Counted from the stretch's first letter, positions 9,701-17,799 are shown. The stretch: 64,000 nucleotides of DNA from JAFALK01 sp036500605 (GCA_036500605.1 DASYBU010000029.1:62001-126000), one strand, 5' to 3'. The notes: generated from the letters alone by a model not told the origin. Program-made: numbers and translations.

Positions 9701-11128
9701 GTCGCCCAGCTCGAGCCGCGTGCAGGCCTGGTCCACATAGGCGGCCAGCCAGTGCTGACCCTGTGCTTGCAGGGCCTGCACCAACTCGCCCGCGACCCGG
9801 GAAGTCCATGCCTCGGGCTGCCGCCCCAACCAGGCCGCCAGCAGCAGTTGGTTGGCGCCGATGCTCAACTGGTAGTGTTCACGCGCCATCAGTTGTGCCG
9901 GGCAGGCCAGCGCTTCAGGCAGCAGGCTTTCCTCGCCCAGCCGAACACCGATGGCGTGCGCCCACATGCCCCACCAGTCATGGGGCGAGGGCTTGCGCGA
10001 TCCGGACTCGGCAATCGCGTATTTGCGCGCGGTCTCCCACGCCTGGGGCCGGTCTTGTGCGAGCAGGCTGATCAGATAGAGACGCCCTTGCCAGAGTCCC
10101 AACATTCCACGCTTTTGCTTCAGCTGTTGGCGCATCGTCTTCAACGTTGCCTCGTAGGCAGCGGCGGCGCCGGGCCAATCGCCGGCCTGCAAGAGCCGGG
10201 AGGCCGGCAGCAGATCGCAGATGGCACCGGACAAGCCCTGCAGCAACTGCTCGGCGCGAGGCAGGTCGAGGGCTTCCAGGCAGGTTTGCGCCAGCTGCGC
10301 CCGCAGGGTCGGGGCCAGCTCGTCGGGGTTCGCGTCGAAACGCTCGAACAGCCAGTCGCGCAGCGCTTTGCCGCGCATGTCGGCGCTGGGGAGAAAATCG
10401 AGCAGCGAAGCTGCCAGCGCGTTGCGCAGCGGCGCTTGCATGGCGGCGACCGCCTCGGGAAGCCAGGGCTGGAGCAGGGCGCCGGCCAGCACGTCGATAT
10501 CGGTTTCGGCAAGCGGGAGCTGTTGCACGGCTTCGTCAAAGTCCTCGACAGACAAACCCGAGAAGGCCAGCAGGCGCATCAGGCAGACCAGCTCTGGACG
10601 CGAGCGCGCCTGGATGCGCCAGACCGGCGGCAAGCGCCCGTCGAAGTGGCCGTCGCCACCGGCCATCAGCCAGGCCAGGCGTTTCCAATGCGGTGGGTCG
10701 GCCGGCTGACGCAACAGGGCCTGCAAGCGCTCGGCATGGGCGGGCGTCTCCAGCGCATAGACGGGCTGCGCCGCGCTGCGGGTCACGATGCCGGTGCGGT
10801 GCAGCGCTTGCAGACAGGCGGTGACGTCGACCGGATGGAATGCGCGCCCGCCCTCGCGCCGGATGTCTTGCGACTTGAGCCAGGTGCTGAGTCCGTTGGC
10901 GCCGCGAATGCCGCTGGTCAGCAGCAGCGCATCCAGGACGTGCTGACAGTCGACCGCGCTGGCTGGCGTTGCAGGCTCCGGGGCGGCGCTCGGCGCGGCA
11001 GCGCCCGGCACCGCGCCTGGCACCGCGCCTGTGGCATGCCTGGCACGCAACGTCGCCAGGACTTGCTCCATGTCGAGTTGACGATCACCGAGGTTGAAGA
11101 GAGTGCCGGGTTGCTTGCGCTTGACCAT
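6794..11128 (-). CDS. SNF2-family DEAD/DEAH-box helicase, 1444 aa
   Basis: A very large double-stranded-DNA translocase. The catalytic core occupies the last third: motif I DDMGLGKT near residue 1013, motif II MDEAQ (a DEAQ box) near 1109, motif III LSGTPVENRLTDLWSI, then the C-terminal RecA lobe with FSQFTDYL, LISLKAGGFGLNLT and the arginine-finger motif AMGRAHRMGQQRPV. The first about 950 residues have no motif I recognise apart from an Ala/Pro/Gly repeat (GAVPGAVPGAA) near residue 35. Such long SNF2 proteins are common in Burkholderiales, and roles in transcription recycling (RapA-like), repair or defence have been proposed for the wider family; none can be assigned here. It lies 26 bases downstream of soxB on the same strand. 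Confidence 0.9.
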   Translation of the reverse strand: MVKRKQPGTLFNLGDRQLDMEQVLATLRARHATGAVPGAVPGAAAPSAAPEPATPASAVDCQHVLDALLLTSGIRGANGLSTWLKSQDIRREGGRAFHPVDVTACLQALHRTGIVTRSAAQPVYALETPAHAERLQALLRQPADPPHWKRLAWLMAGGDGHFDGRLPPVWRIQARSRPELVCLMRLLAFSGLSVEDFDEAVQQLPLAETDIDVLAGALLQPWLPEAVAAMQAPLRNALAASLLDFLPSADMRGKALRDWLFERFDANPDELAPTLRAQLAQTCLEALDLPRAEQLLQGLSGAICDLLPASRLLQAGDWPGAAAAYEATLKTMRQQLKQKRGMLGLWQGRLYLISLLAQDRPQAWETARKYAIAESGSRKPSPHDWWGMWAHAIGVRLGEESLLPEALACPAQLMAREHYQLSIGANQLLLAAWLGRQPEAWTSRVAGELVQALQAQGQHWLAAYVDQACTRLELGDARYVPAQRPPIAPWLGAPREAWRDALATILAMGVSSVAKKPQDEPELAWQLTLDKQGRVTGVEALERSTSARGQTKLKAVSWARLKKLSGLQAHDEAVLRHVERPAYGGTSSYQIDVAEAAFALCGHPALMLADAPGQWVEMVEAQAELEVVRRPASGGGEQFEFRIEPSPLASDPPSLGVWVGNNFEAERLKRDSLRVLHDGPQRARLVRFNTAQRRVAELVAQGWRVPASASAELGAALQVLSAHFQLQSDAAAGQLVAGDSRLRAQLTPLGEGLRLQLVAQPFGAFGPVVTPGEGRTRLMCMHEGQSLATERELEAEAEHRRAVLQALPFLDPEQGADSPWLLDDPESALRAVEVLPALPGVAGLDWPKGKPLRVTPVQSDALNVQISSGRDWLGLSGEARVDEQRVLSLQTLMALADASRSRFVSLGEGEYLALSERLRQQLRDLQALAQHEKGKKDQLQLPQASASWLDETLADMQVNGDKPWRVRMDALAEAAALQPSLPPGLRAELRSYQHEGYAWMSRLAHAGLGACLADDMGLGKTVQTLAMLVARAELGPALVLAPTSVCANWLAEAATFAPGLRCTLYGEGADRAALIGQAGPGDVVIASYALAQIDAGRFADKDWASLVMDEAQALKNAATKRAKSVAEFKAGFRLALSGTPVENRLTDLWSIMNLINPGLLGSVSQFGERFAGPIERRQDATVRGRLRRLVSPFLLRRTKAQVLQDLPPRTEIVHLVEPSVEERNFLEALRRNAQAKVAAAAEQDKGANMQVLAELMRLRRAACDPRLVAPEAGLVGAKMVEFERIVNELVAGGHKALVFSQFTDYLKLLAKQLDHMQLSYQYLDGSTPAAERAKRVAAFQKGEGELFLISLKAGGFGLNLTMADYVLIVDPWWNPAAEDQAMGRAHRMGQQRPVTVYRLVTAGSVEERIIELHRDKRGLADGILEGQDEAQVLDAKALAALLRD

Positions 11129-11154
11129 GCGCTATTGTGGCCAAAGCGCGGCGA

Positions 11155-12885
11155 TCACCGGATGCCCGCGTTCCCCGCCACGCCATCCAGCCCCGGCGTG
11201 TTGAGCCGGCGCGGCGTCACATGTCCATGCTGCGTCTTGAGCCATTGCTCGACCAGTTCCCATACGGGTTTGGGCCTTGGCGCGCCATTGGCCTGAGCAG
11301 TGGGCTCCTGCACCGAGGCCCAGCCCGCGACCTTGTAGCTCCTGTCGGCTTGCAATAACTTGCCGTTCAAGCGCATGTCGGAGATGCGCGAACCCATCGC
11401 CGCCTTGGGCGCGCAGCGGTACTGCAAGCCGCCCACGCGCACCATGTCGCCGCCCTGCTGGTAATACGGATCGGGGTTGAAGAGGTTGTCGGCCACGTCC
11501 TCGAGCACGGTCTTGATCTGCTCGCCGCTCATCTCGGTCAGCGTGGCGTTGGGATAGGTGATGGCGGTCTGGTCCATCAAGAGCTCGCGCGTGATCACGT
11601 CGCCGGGCAAGAGGCTCGTGCCCCAGCGGAAGCCGGGTGAGAAGGCGATCTCGGCGCCCTGGACGTCCATCAGCGCGTCGCAGATCAGCTGGTCCCAGCT
11701 GCCGTTGAAATTGCCGCGGCGGTAGAGCAGGCCGTCGCTGATGGCGAGCGGCTCGGCGAGCTTCTCGGCGAAAGGCGCACGCACCTTGTCGATCAGCGCG
11801 TTCATGCCGGTGTCCGGAGCCAGGCTGTTGGCAAAGACCGGCAGCAGCTGGTAGCGCAGATCGGCCACGCGGCCGGCTTTGACCTGCAGGTCGAGCACGC
11901 CGAGGAACTTGCCGTTGCTGCCGGCATTGGTGACGAGCGTGCTGCCGCCCCGGTTCTTGACCGGCACACCCATCGGCACGCCGTCATGCGTGTGGCCGCC
12001 GAGGATCGCGTCCAGGCCCGAGACGCGTGAGGCGAGCTTGAGATCGACATCCATGCCGTTGTGGCTCAGCAGCACGACCGCCTGGGCGCCCTTGGCGCGC
12101 AACTGGTCGATCAGCGCCTGCAGTTCCTGCTCGCGGATGCCGAAGCTCCAGTCGGCCACCAGGTAGCGCGGGTTGGCGATCGGCGTGTACGGGAATGCCT
12201 GGCCGATGATCGCGACGGGCACGCCGTTGATCTCGCGCCAGCTGTAGCCGGGGAAGACCTCGTCGCCGAAGTCCTGCGTGCGGATGTTCTGCGCGATGAA
12301 CTCGACGCCGGCGTGCTTGAGCGGGCCATCGACGAGTTCCTTGACGCGCTCCTGGCCGTAGGTGAACTCCCAGTGGCCGGTCATCACGTCGACGCCCAGC
12401 AGCTGGCACACCTCGACCATGTCCTGCCCGCGCGTCCACAGCGAGGTGGCCGAGCCCTGCCAGGTGTCGCCGCCATCGAGCAGCAAGGCGCCCGGTCGCG
12501 TGGCGCGCAACTGCTTGACCAGGGTGGCCAGATGCGCGAAGCCGCCGACGCGGCCATAACGGCGTGCCGCCTCGGTGAAATCGAGGCTGGTGAACGCGTA
12601 AGCCTCGCGCGAGCCGGGCTTGAGACCGGCCGCCTTGAGCAGCGCATCGCCCACCAGATGCGGCCATCGGCCGGCCTGCTCGCCCAGGCCCAGGTTGACG
12701 CTGGGCTCGCGGAAGTAGATCGGCTTCAGCTGCGCATGGCAGTCGGTCATGTGCAGCAGTGAGACCGCGCCCGGGCCCTTGAAGGGCGCCGGCGCGGCGT
12801 AGGGATCGGCAGCCTTTGCCGTCGTGCCGAAGCCGACCGCAGCGGCCGCGCCCAGCACTCTCAACAGTTCGCGGCGGTCCATCAA
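11155..12885 (-). CDS. soxB: SoxB thiosulfohydrolase
   Basis: A 576-aa periplasmic dimanganese hydrolase releasing sulfate from the SoxYZ-bound thiosulfonate in thiosulfate oxidation. The N-terminus MDRRELLRVLGAAAAVGFG looks like a Tat signal. Metallophosphoesterase motifs include HMTDCHAQLKP, DGGDTWQGS, SHNGMD and GGHTHDG. The 5'-nucleotidase C-terminal domain follows with QTAITYPNAT. Length is normal for the family. It is the last gene of the sox operon, 13 bases after soxX. Confidence 0.95.
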   Translation of the reverse strand: MMDRRELLRVLGAAAAVGFGTTAKAADPYAAPAPFKGPGAVSLLHMTDCHAQLKPIYFREPSVNLGLGEQAGRWPHLVGDALLKAAGLKPGSREAYAFTSLDFTEAARRYGRVGGFAHLATLVKQLRATRPGALLLDGGDTWQGSATSLWTRGQDMVEVCQLLGVDVMTGHWEFTYGQERVKELVDGPLKHAGVEFIAQNIRTQDFGDEVFPGYSWREINGVPVAIIGQAFPYTPIANPRYLVADWSFGIREQELQALIDQLRAKGAQAVVLLSHNGMDVDLKLASRVSGLDAILGGHTHDGVPMGVPVKNRGGSTLVTNAGSNGKFLGVLDLQVKAGRVADLRYQLLPVFANSLAPDTGMNALIDKVRAPFAEKLAEPLAISDGLLYRRGNFNGSWDQLICDALMDVQGAEIAFSPGFRWGTSLLPGDVITRELLMDQTAITYPNATLTEMSGEQIKTVLEDVADNLFNPDPYYQQGGDMVRVGGLQYRCAPKAAMGSRISDMRLNGKLLQADRSYKVAGWASVQEPTAQANGAPRPKPVWELVEQWLKTQHGHVTPRRLNTPGLDGVAGNAGIR

Positions 12886-12897
12886 CGTCAGTCGGCG

Positions 12898-13560
12898 TCA
12901 GTCGGCATTCACCGGCGATTTCGGATCGAGCAGCAGCGCCATCAGATCGCGGATCTGCCCCTCGTCCAGCAGCTTCTCGTGACCAAAGCGCGGCATGCCC
13001 GAGCAGGCGTTGTAGGCCTTGGCGTTGTAGAGCTTGCCCCAGGTGTACTTGACGATGGCCTGGCTGCCCGGTGCGGCCGGATCGCTCACGCCGCGCAGCT
13101 TGCCGTAGTGGTAGAGGCTCGGGCCGATCGTGCCGAAGGAGATTTCGGCCTTGGTGACCTGGTGGCAGTTGTAGCAATTGCCACCGTTCTTGCTGCCGAC
13201 CGGATCGCTCCAGGTGGCGCCGCGGCCGTTCTGCGCGAGCTTCTCGCCTTGCTTCCAGTCGCCGAGCCAGGCTTCGCCTCCTGTGTCTCCAGCTGGCCAT
13301 TTGATGGTGGCGAGCTGTTCGGCTTCGAGCTTGGCGCCCACCTCGGCGGGCGGCGCCTTGTCGGACGAGCAGGCCTGCTGCACGGCGTCTTGCTGCAGAC
13401 GGTCGACTTTGGCCTGGCCTTTGTCGGAGAACGAGGATTTGAGCGCGGCTTGCACGCCGGCATCGACTTCGGCATCGCTGAGCGCCATATTGGCGCAGCC
13501 GGCGATCAGGCCGACCGTGGCGACGCCGAGGGCGCTGAGGATCAGGGTCTTGGTTTTCAT
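12898..13560 (-). CDS. soxX: SoxX c-type cytochrome subunit of SoxAX
   Basis: A 220-aa monoheme cytochrome that pairs with SoxA and passes electrons from the conjugation of thiosulfate to SoxYZ. One heme-binding CxxCH motif is visible (NCYNCHQVTK), and a downstream methionine in GMPRFGH is the probable axial ligand. The signal sequence contains LIAGCAN, so it may be processed as a lipoprotein, which would anchor SoxAX to a membrane. The gene lies between soxA and soxB, with ribosome-binding sequence GGAGCGGTGAG just before the ATG. Confidence 0.92.
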   Translation of the reverse strand: MKTKTLILSALGVATVGLIAGCANMALSDAEVDAGVQAALKSSFSDKGQAKVDRLQQDAVQQACSSDKAPPAEVGAKLEAEQLATIKWPAGDTGGEAWLGDWKQGEKLAQNGRGATWSDPVGSKNGGNCYNCHQVTKAEISFGTIGPSLYHYGKLRGVSDPAAPGSQAIVKYTWGKLYNAKAYNACSGMPRFGHEKLLDEGQIRDLMALLLDPKSPVNAD

Positions 13561-13572
13561 CTCACCGCTCCT

Positions 13573-14391
13573 TCAACGCTTGAGTGCAGGAGCGGCGGAG
13601 ACCGCGCCCTGGCTGTTGACGCCCATGTACGTGGCCAGCGCGATGGTCGCGTCGGAAGCGTAGCCGGGGTAGGGGAAGCGCTGCTGGCGGTAGCAGTCGT
13701 TCAGGCGGCGCTGCATGCCCCAGAGTTCGCCACTGGAGACGCGGTAAGCCGGCCAGGCCGCGAAGCCGACGCCGTCGCCCGGGTTCTTGTAGAGCGCGGG
13801 CAGGTCCTGCAGGCGGATGCGCTTGCCTTCCGCGCCGTGGCAGGAGGCGCAGGCAAAGTCATAGGGGCCGGCGCGCAGATAAAAAAGCTTCTGGCCGACC
13901 GCGTACATCTTCTTCTCGGCCGGATGGGCCTGCGGCACCATGAACTTCAGGCCACGCGACTCGGCGGCGATCCAGGCGACCAAGCCTTCGATATTGGCCT
14001 GCTCGCCCTTGCCGAACGGCGTGGCGGCGATGGCCTTGGCATCAAAACCCTGGAGCGTTTCCATACAGGTCAGCAGGCGCGACTCCAGATCCTGCACGCG
14101 GGCGGTGTCGCTGAAGTAACGGGGCAGTTCGACGAAAGCGCCCTTGACGACGCCGGCGCCCTTGCCGAGGTCGCACTGCTGCAGGCTCGCGTTCTTGGGA
14201 CCGCGCGGCTGCTTCCACAGCTCCTCGCCCTTGGCCTCGAAAAGCTCGGCCGGGTTGCCGTCGGCCAGCATGGCGCGGTATTCGGCAATGCCATCGGCCG
14301 CGCTCTTCTGCTGCGCCTGCGCCGACAGGCTCATCAGCCCGGTCAGCGCCGCGAGCCCGCAGGCCAGCGCCAGTGCTGCTGTGCTTCGCAT
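13573..14391 (-). CDS. soxA: SoxA c-type cytochrome, L-cysteine S-thiosulfotransferase
   Basis: A 272-aa protein starting at the ATG at 14391, which begins a signal peptide (MRSTAALALACGLAALTGL) after a run of spurious upstream codons. It joins thiosulfate to the SoxY cysteine. One CxxCH heme site (FACASCHGAEGK) is present in the C-terminal half, and the RLNDCYRQQRFPYPG motif holds the cysteine that ligates the active-site heme and carries the persulfide. The N-terminal second CxxCH of diheme SoxA is absent, so this is the monoheme type. Confidence 0.93.
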   Translation of the reverse strand: MRSTAALALACGLAALTGLMSLSAQAQQKSAADGIAEYRAMLADGNPAELFEAKGEELWKQPRGPKNASLQQCDLGKGAGVVKGAFVELPRYFSDTARVQDLESRLLTCMETLQGFDAKAIAATPFGKGEQANIEGLVAWIAAESRGLKFMVPQAHPAEKKMYAVGQKLFYLRAGPYDFACASCHGAEGKRIRLQDLPALYKNPGDGVGFAAWPAYRVSSGELWGMQRRLNDCYRQQRFPYPGYASDATIALATYMGVNSQGAVSAAPALKR

Positions 14392-14441
14392 GGTTCGTCT
14401 CCTTGGTTTTGTTCGTTCGCCCGCTTGCTCGCTTGCTTGCC

Positions 14442-14753
14442 TCAAGCCACGGTCGTTTCGTCCGCGCGCTTGTCGCCGTGGTTGTCCACCCACTGGATGC
14501 CGACCTTATCACCGGCCTTGCCACCCTTGATGGTGAATTGCATGAACGGGTTCTTGGACACCGCGGGGCCCCATTGGGCCGTCATCACGGGCTTGCCATT
14601 GAGCGTGGCGGTCACATCGGTGATGTACCAGGCCGGGATGACCTTGCCGTTCGCGTCCTTGCGCTGGCCGGTTTCCATCTCGTGGGCCATCAGCACCTTC
14701 ACCACCACATTGCCGTTTTGCGCCTGGGCGCGAATTCGCATCGGATCTGCCAT
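14442..14753 (-). CDS. soxZ: SoxZ, sulfur-carrier complex subunit
   Basis: A 103-aa protein with no signal peptide, exported as a complex with Tat-targeted SoxY. The sequence MADPMRIRAQAQNGNVVVKVL and the following HEMETGQRKD are typical of SoxZ, an Ig-like beta sandwich. The ATG at 14753 was selected because it gives the family-typical N-terminus. The gap to soxY is unusually long for this operon (161 bases) and holds a structured repeat. Confidence 0.95.
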   Translation of the reverse strand: MADPMRIRAQAQNGNVVVKVLMAHEMETGQRKDANGKVIPAWYITDVTATLNGKPVMTAQWGPAVSKNPFMQFTIKGGKAGDKVGIQWVDNHGDKRADETTVA

Positions 14754-14790
14754 ATCGTTCACTTGCTCCGTATTTCGTCTTCGTATCTGA

Positions 14791-14909
14791 CTCAAGTCGT
14801 TCGACGGGCCGCCCCTAGGACGACTTGAGCCGATGTGATCGCGGGGCATCCCCCGCGGTCATCGGCGTCCCCTCGGGGGACCGACCAGGTATTCCCTGGG
14901 CGAGGGGCC
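14791..14909 (-). repeat. 119-bp structured intergenic repeat, copy A (between soxY and soxZ)
   Basis: Read on the minus strand, the element starts 5 bases after the soxY stop. It folds into three consecutive stems: CCCCTCG...CGAGGGG enclosing a small hairpin CCAGG/CCTGG; a 16-bp stem beginning GCCGATGA and ending CATCGGC with tetraloop GATG and a 2-nt bulge; and an outer 10-bp stem CTCAAGTCGT/ACGACTTGAG (plus-strand 14791-14800 and 14820-14829). The same architecture with different stem sequences occurs at 36802-36920. It is the only non-coding insert of this size inside the sox operon. Confidence 0.8.
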
Positions 14910-14914
14910 AACGT

Positions 14915-15370
14915 TCAGCCTCCACATCCGCCAAGGGTGACCTTGACTTCTTTTTGTGCAAACAACATCTTCTTGTCCGCCGTGATCGCCACCGCGTAGA
15001 CATAGCAGGTCTGGCCCATCTTCACGCGGGTGGAGAAGCTCGGCTCGACCGCATCGCTGACGTCGAAGGACGCCGTCAGCACATTCGGGTTCTTCTCGAC
15101 CAGCACCAGCATGCGCTTGACGTTCGGCGCCGTGCTGGAGATCGCCAGCGGCACGACGGCGCCGTTCTCGGCGATGTCAGGCGCGGTCAGCGTGACCAGG
15201 TTGCTCTCGACCGGCTTGCCCATGCCGAGCTCCTTGTAGAGCTCGTCCAGGTTCTTGGCATCGAAGCTCAGCTTGCTCAGCGGATCGGCCGAAGCCAGGC
15301 GCGGCAGCACGCCGGCCAGCAGGGACGCGAGCAGCGCCCCATGTTTGATCATCTCTCGACGGGTCGTCAT
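14915..15370 (-). CDS. soxY: SoxY, covalent sulfur-carrier subunit
   Basis: A 151-aa protein ending in the swinging-arm motif GGCGG, whose cysteine carries the thiosulfonate and sulfane intermediates of the Sox cycle. The N-terminus MTTRREMIKHGALLASLLAG is a Tat-type signal (TRREM), consistent with folded export together with SoxZ. The ATG at 15370 is preferred to the adjacent TTG. It is followed by the structured repeat at 14791-14909 before soxZ. Confidence 0.95.
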   Translation of the reverse strand: MTTRREMIKHGALLASLLAGVLPRLASADPLSKLSFDAKNLDELYKELGMGKPVESNLVTLTAPDIAENGAVVPLAISSTAPNVKRMLVLVEKNPNVLTASFDVSDAVEPSFSTRVKMGQTCYVYAVAITADKKMLFAQKEVKVTLGGCGG

Positions 15371-15409
15371 CAATGTCTCCTTGAACAGGGCGTTATTGTG
15401 GTCTGACTT

Positions 15410-16456
15410 TCAGGGCTTGGCGCCATTGGCCAACCAAGCCGCGATTGCAGCAAGGTCAGCCTCCGACAGGTCTTGCGCGGGCATCGGGATCGTGCCCCAC
15501 ACACCGCTGCCACCGCTCTTGATCTTGCCCATCAGGTAGGGGCGCACATCGTCGCGCTTGGCGTACTTGGCGGCCACGTCCTTGAAGGCGGGGCCGACGA
15601 GTTTGCTGTCGATCTGGTGGCAGGCAAAACAGGCGTGCTGCTGGAGCAGATCGCTGATCGGCGCGGCCTTGGCCGCAGTTGCCGCGGGCTCGGCTTTCTT
15701 TGTCTGCGGCGCTGTATCCAGGCCCCGTTGCGGGCCGACCAGGCGCTGCTGCTGCGACAGATTGCCACTGGCGCCCATCGCGTAGTCGGGCAGGTAGGAG
15801 GCGAGCTTCGGTTCGGCGCGGCAGTTCTTCATGCAGTTCGAGCCCTGCACGTCCGGCTTGCTCACCTTGCTGAACTCATGCCCGGGCCACATGTCGTGCT
15901 GCCAGGTCTTGCCGTTGCGGTTGGGCAGGCGCTCCTGCACTTGGGCGATATTCTTGTCGGAGAGCTCGCCGTCCGCCGGCAGCACATCGGCGAGCGAGAG
16001 CAGGTAGGCGGTGACCGCGTAGACCTCGTCCGGCGACAGGCTCTTGGGCGCGGTCCAGGGCATGGCGCGGTGGATGTAGTCCCACAGCGTGGAGATGTGC
16101 GAGACCTTCATCAGTGTGGTGCGGCCGGGGAAGGCGGGATCAAGCAGGCGCGCGACGTGGCCGGTCTTGATGTCTGCGGCCGTGGTGCCGCCGGTCAGCG
16201 GCGAGAACACCTCGTTCGATTCGCCGAAGCTGCCGTGGCAGCCGGCGCACTTGGCTTCCCACAGCGTTTCGCCTTGCGCCACGGTGCCGCGGCCGGGCGG
16301 CAGGCCCTTGAAGTCGGGACGCACGTCGATGTCCCAGGCTTTGACTTCGGCAGGCGTCGCCGTGCGGCCGATGCCGGGGAATCTGTCCTTGGTCTGCGCA
16401 AAGCTGACGCTGCAAACCAGCGCAAGCGCGACAAGAAATTTAGGAGAGTTGGACAT
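15410..16456 (-). CDS. soxD: SoxD, diheme c-type cytochrome of sulfane dehydrogenase
   Basis: A 348-aa periplasmic protein with signal peptide MSNSPKFLVALALVCSVSFA and two CxxCH heme motifs, KCAGCHGSFGE near residue 65 and ACFACHQID near residue 265. SoxCD removes six electrons from the SoxY-bound sulfane sulfur. The gene overlaps soxC by 17 bases and starts at the ATG at 16456 after an AGGAGAGG ribosome-binding site. Its presence means this strain has the complete Sox pathway, oxidising thiosulfate to sulfate without obligatory sulfur globules. Confidence 0.9.
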   Translation of the reverse strand: MSNSPKFLVALALVCSVSFAQTKDRFPGIGRTATPAEVKAWDIDVRPDFKGLPPGRGTVAQGETLWEAKCAGCHGSFGESNEVFSPLTGGTTAADIKTGHVARLLDPAFPGRTTLMKVSHISTLWDYIHRAMPWTAPKSLSPDEVYAVTAYLLSLADVLPADGELSDKNIAQVQERLPNRNGKTWQHDMWPGHEFSKVSKPDVQGSNCMKNCRAEPKLASYLPDYAMGASGNLSQQQRLVGPQRGLDTAPQTKKAEPAATAAKAAPISDLLQQHACFACHQIDSKLVGPAFKDVAAKYAKRDDVRPYLMGKIKSGGSGVWGTIPMPAQDLSEADLAAIAAWLANGAKP

Positions 16457-17792
16457 TCTTGACCTCTCCTGATTCTTGAACGAGCCAGGTCTGAATGCTG
16501 TTGTTGTGATAGATCGATCGCTTGCCGCGCACGGCGCGCAGGGCCGCGTAGTTCGGCTGGATGTGACCGGTCTCATCCGTCGCGCGGCTCATCACCAAGG
16601 CGGGCTTGCCGTCCCAGGTCCAGGGCAGGCTGAAGCGCGTCAGGCAGCGGTCCATCACCGGTGTCTGCAATTGCGCCTCGCGCCAGTTCTGGCCACCGTC
16701 GACGGACACATCCACACGCTTGATGCGGCCGCGGCCGGACCAGGCCAGGCCCGAGATCGAATAGAAGCCCTGGTCCAGCAGCACCTGCCCGCCGCTCGGC
16801 GTGGTGATCACGCTCTTGACCTCCTGGATCGAGGTGTACTGGCGGTGCTGGCCGTCGGGCATCAGGTCGACATAGTGGACGTCTTCGTCCTTGGTGGCAT
16901 AGGGCATGTCGCCGACTTCGATGCGGCGCAGGTACTTGACCCACGAGACGCCTTGCACGCCCGGCACGACCAGCCGCAGCGGGTAGCCGTTCTCGGGCCG
17001 CAGCATCTCGCCGTTCTGGCCGTAGGCCAGCAGCACCTCGCCGCTGGTGATCAGCTCCATCGGGATCGTGCGTGTCATGGAGGAGCCATCGGCGCCCTCG
17101 GCCAGCACGAAGCGGGCGCGCTTCTTGTCAAAGCCGCACATGTCGAGCACATCGATCAAGCGCACGCCGGTGAACTCCGAGCAGCTCAGCATGCCGTGCG
17201 TGTACTGCACGGTCGGCACGGCCACATTGCCCCATTCCATGCCGGTGTTGGCGCCGCACTCAACGAAGTGAAAACGTGACACGCTGGGCAGGCGCATCAG
17301 CTCGTCCATCGTGAAGACCATCGGGCGCTTGAGCATCTGCTCGTCGGAGCCGTTGATCATCAGCCGGTGCTTGCTCGGGTCGATGTCCCACCAGCCCTGG
17401 TGATGCCGCTCGAAATGCAGCCCGCTCGGCGTGACGATGCCGAACAGACCTTGCAGCGGCGCGAAGGAGACGGAGGCCTGGCGCGTCTGCGTCAGCCCCG
17501 GGCTCTGGCGGCGTTGCAGGTTGACTTCGTATTTGGACGGATGGCCATAACCCTCCAGCGCGACGGGCTGGCCGAGCGCCAGCGAGTGCTGCGGCAACTG
17601 CAGGATATTGGGATCACCCTCGGTGCCGGCGTCGGCGCGCGCGACACCGGAGGCCAAGGCCGCGCTGGCCGCTGCGAAAGCGCTGATCAGGAAGCCGCGC
17701 CGGGCTGCGGGCGGCGCGGCCAGTTGCTCACGCGTGATCAGGTGTTCAGGCGCCTGGATCAGGCGGCCGGGGCTCAAGCTGCTCATGCTCAT
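16440..17792 (-). CDS. soxC: SoxC, molybdenum sulfane (sulfite-type) dehydrogenase subunit
   Basis: A 450-aa molybdopterin protein of the sulfite oxidase family. The N-terminus carries a Tat motif in AARRGFLISAFAAASAAL. The molybdenum-ligating cysteine is in RFHFVECGANTGMEW, followed by MLSCSEFTGVRL and the dimerisation domain ending near SIQTWLVQESGEV. ATGs at 17792 and 17786 are both usable. Paired with SoxD, it catalyses oxidation of the SoxY-bound sulfur. It is the first structural gene after soxR, overlapping nothing and starting 7 bases after soxR stops. Confidence 0.93.
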   Translation of the reverse strand: MSMSSLSPGRLIQAPEHLITREQLAAPPAARRGFLISAFAAASAALASGVARADAGTEGDPNILQLPQHSLALGQPVALEGYGHPSKYEVNLQRRQSPGLTQTRQASVSFAPLQGLFGIVTPSGLHFERHHQGWWDIDPSKHRLMINGSDEQMLKRPMVFTMDELMRLPSVSRFHFVECGANTGMEWGNVAVPTVQYTHGMLSCSEFTGVRLIDVLDMCGFDKKRARFVLAEGADGSSMTRTIPMELITSGEVLLAYGQNGEMLRPENGYPLRLVVPGVQGVSWVKYLRRIEVGDMPYATKDEDVHYVDLMPDGQHRQYTSIQEVKSVITTPSGGQVLLDQGFYSISGLAWSGRGRIKRVDVSVDGGQNWREAQLQTPVMDRCLTRFSLPWTWDGKPALVMSRATDETGHIQPNYAALRAVRGKRSIYHNNSIQTWLVQESGEVKNVQLS

Positions 17793-17799
17793 CGTCTCC

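Noticed and set aside
6668..11296. A 1542-codon open frame on the plus strand opposite the SNF2 helicase gene
   Set aside because: It has no recognisable domains, low-complexity composition rich in Gln, Leu, Gly and Ala, and no ribosome-binding site; it is the antisense shadow of a GC-rich gene with all helicase motifs on the other strand.
12886..12907. GTCAGTCGGC occurring twice in tandem between soxX and soxB
   Set aside because: Only two 10-bp copies at a stop codon; probably slippage, with no regulatory sign.
12979..14790. A 603-codon plus-strand frame across soxX, soxA and soxZ
   Set aside because: The opposite strand encodes three cytochrome/carrier proteins with intact heme and Sox motifs; the frame has none.
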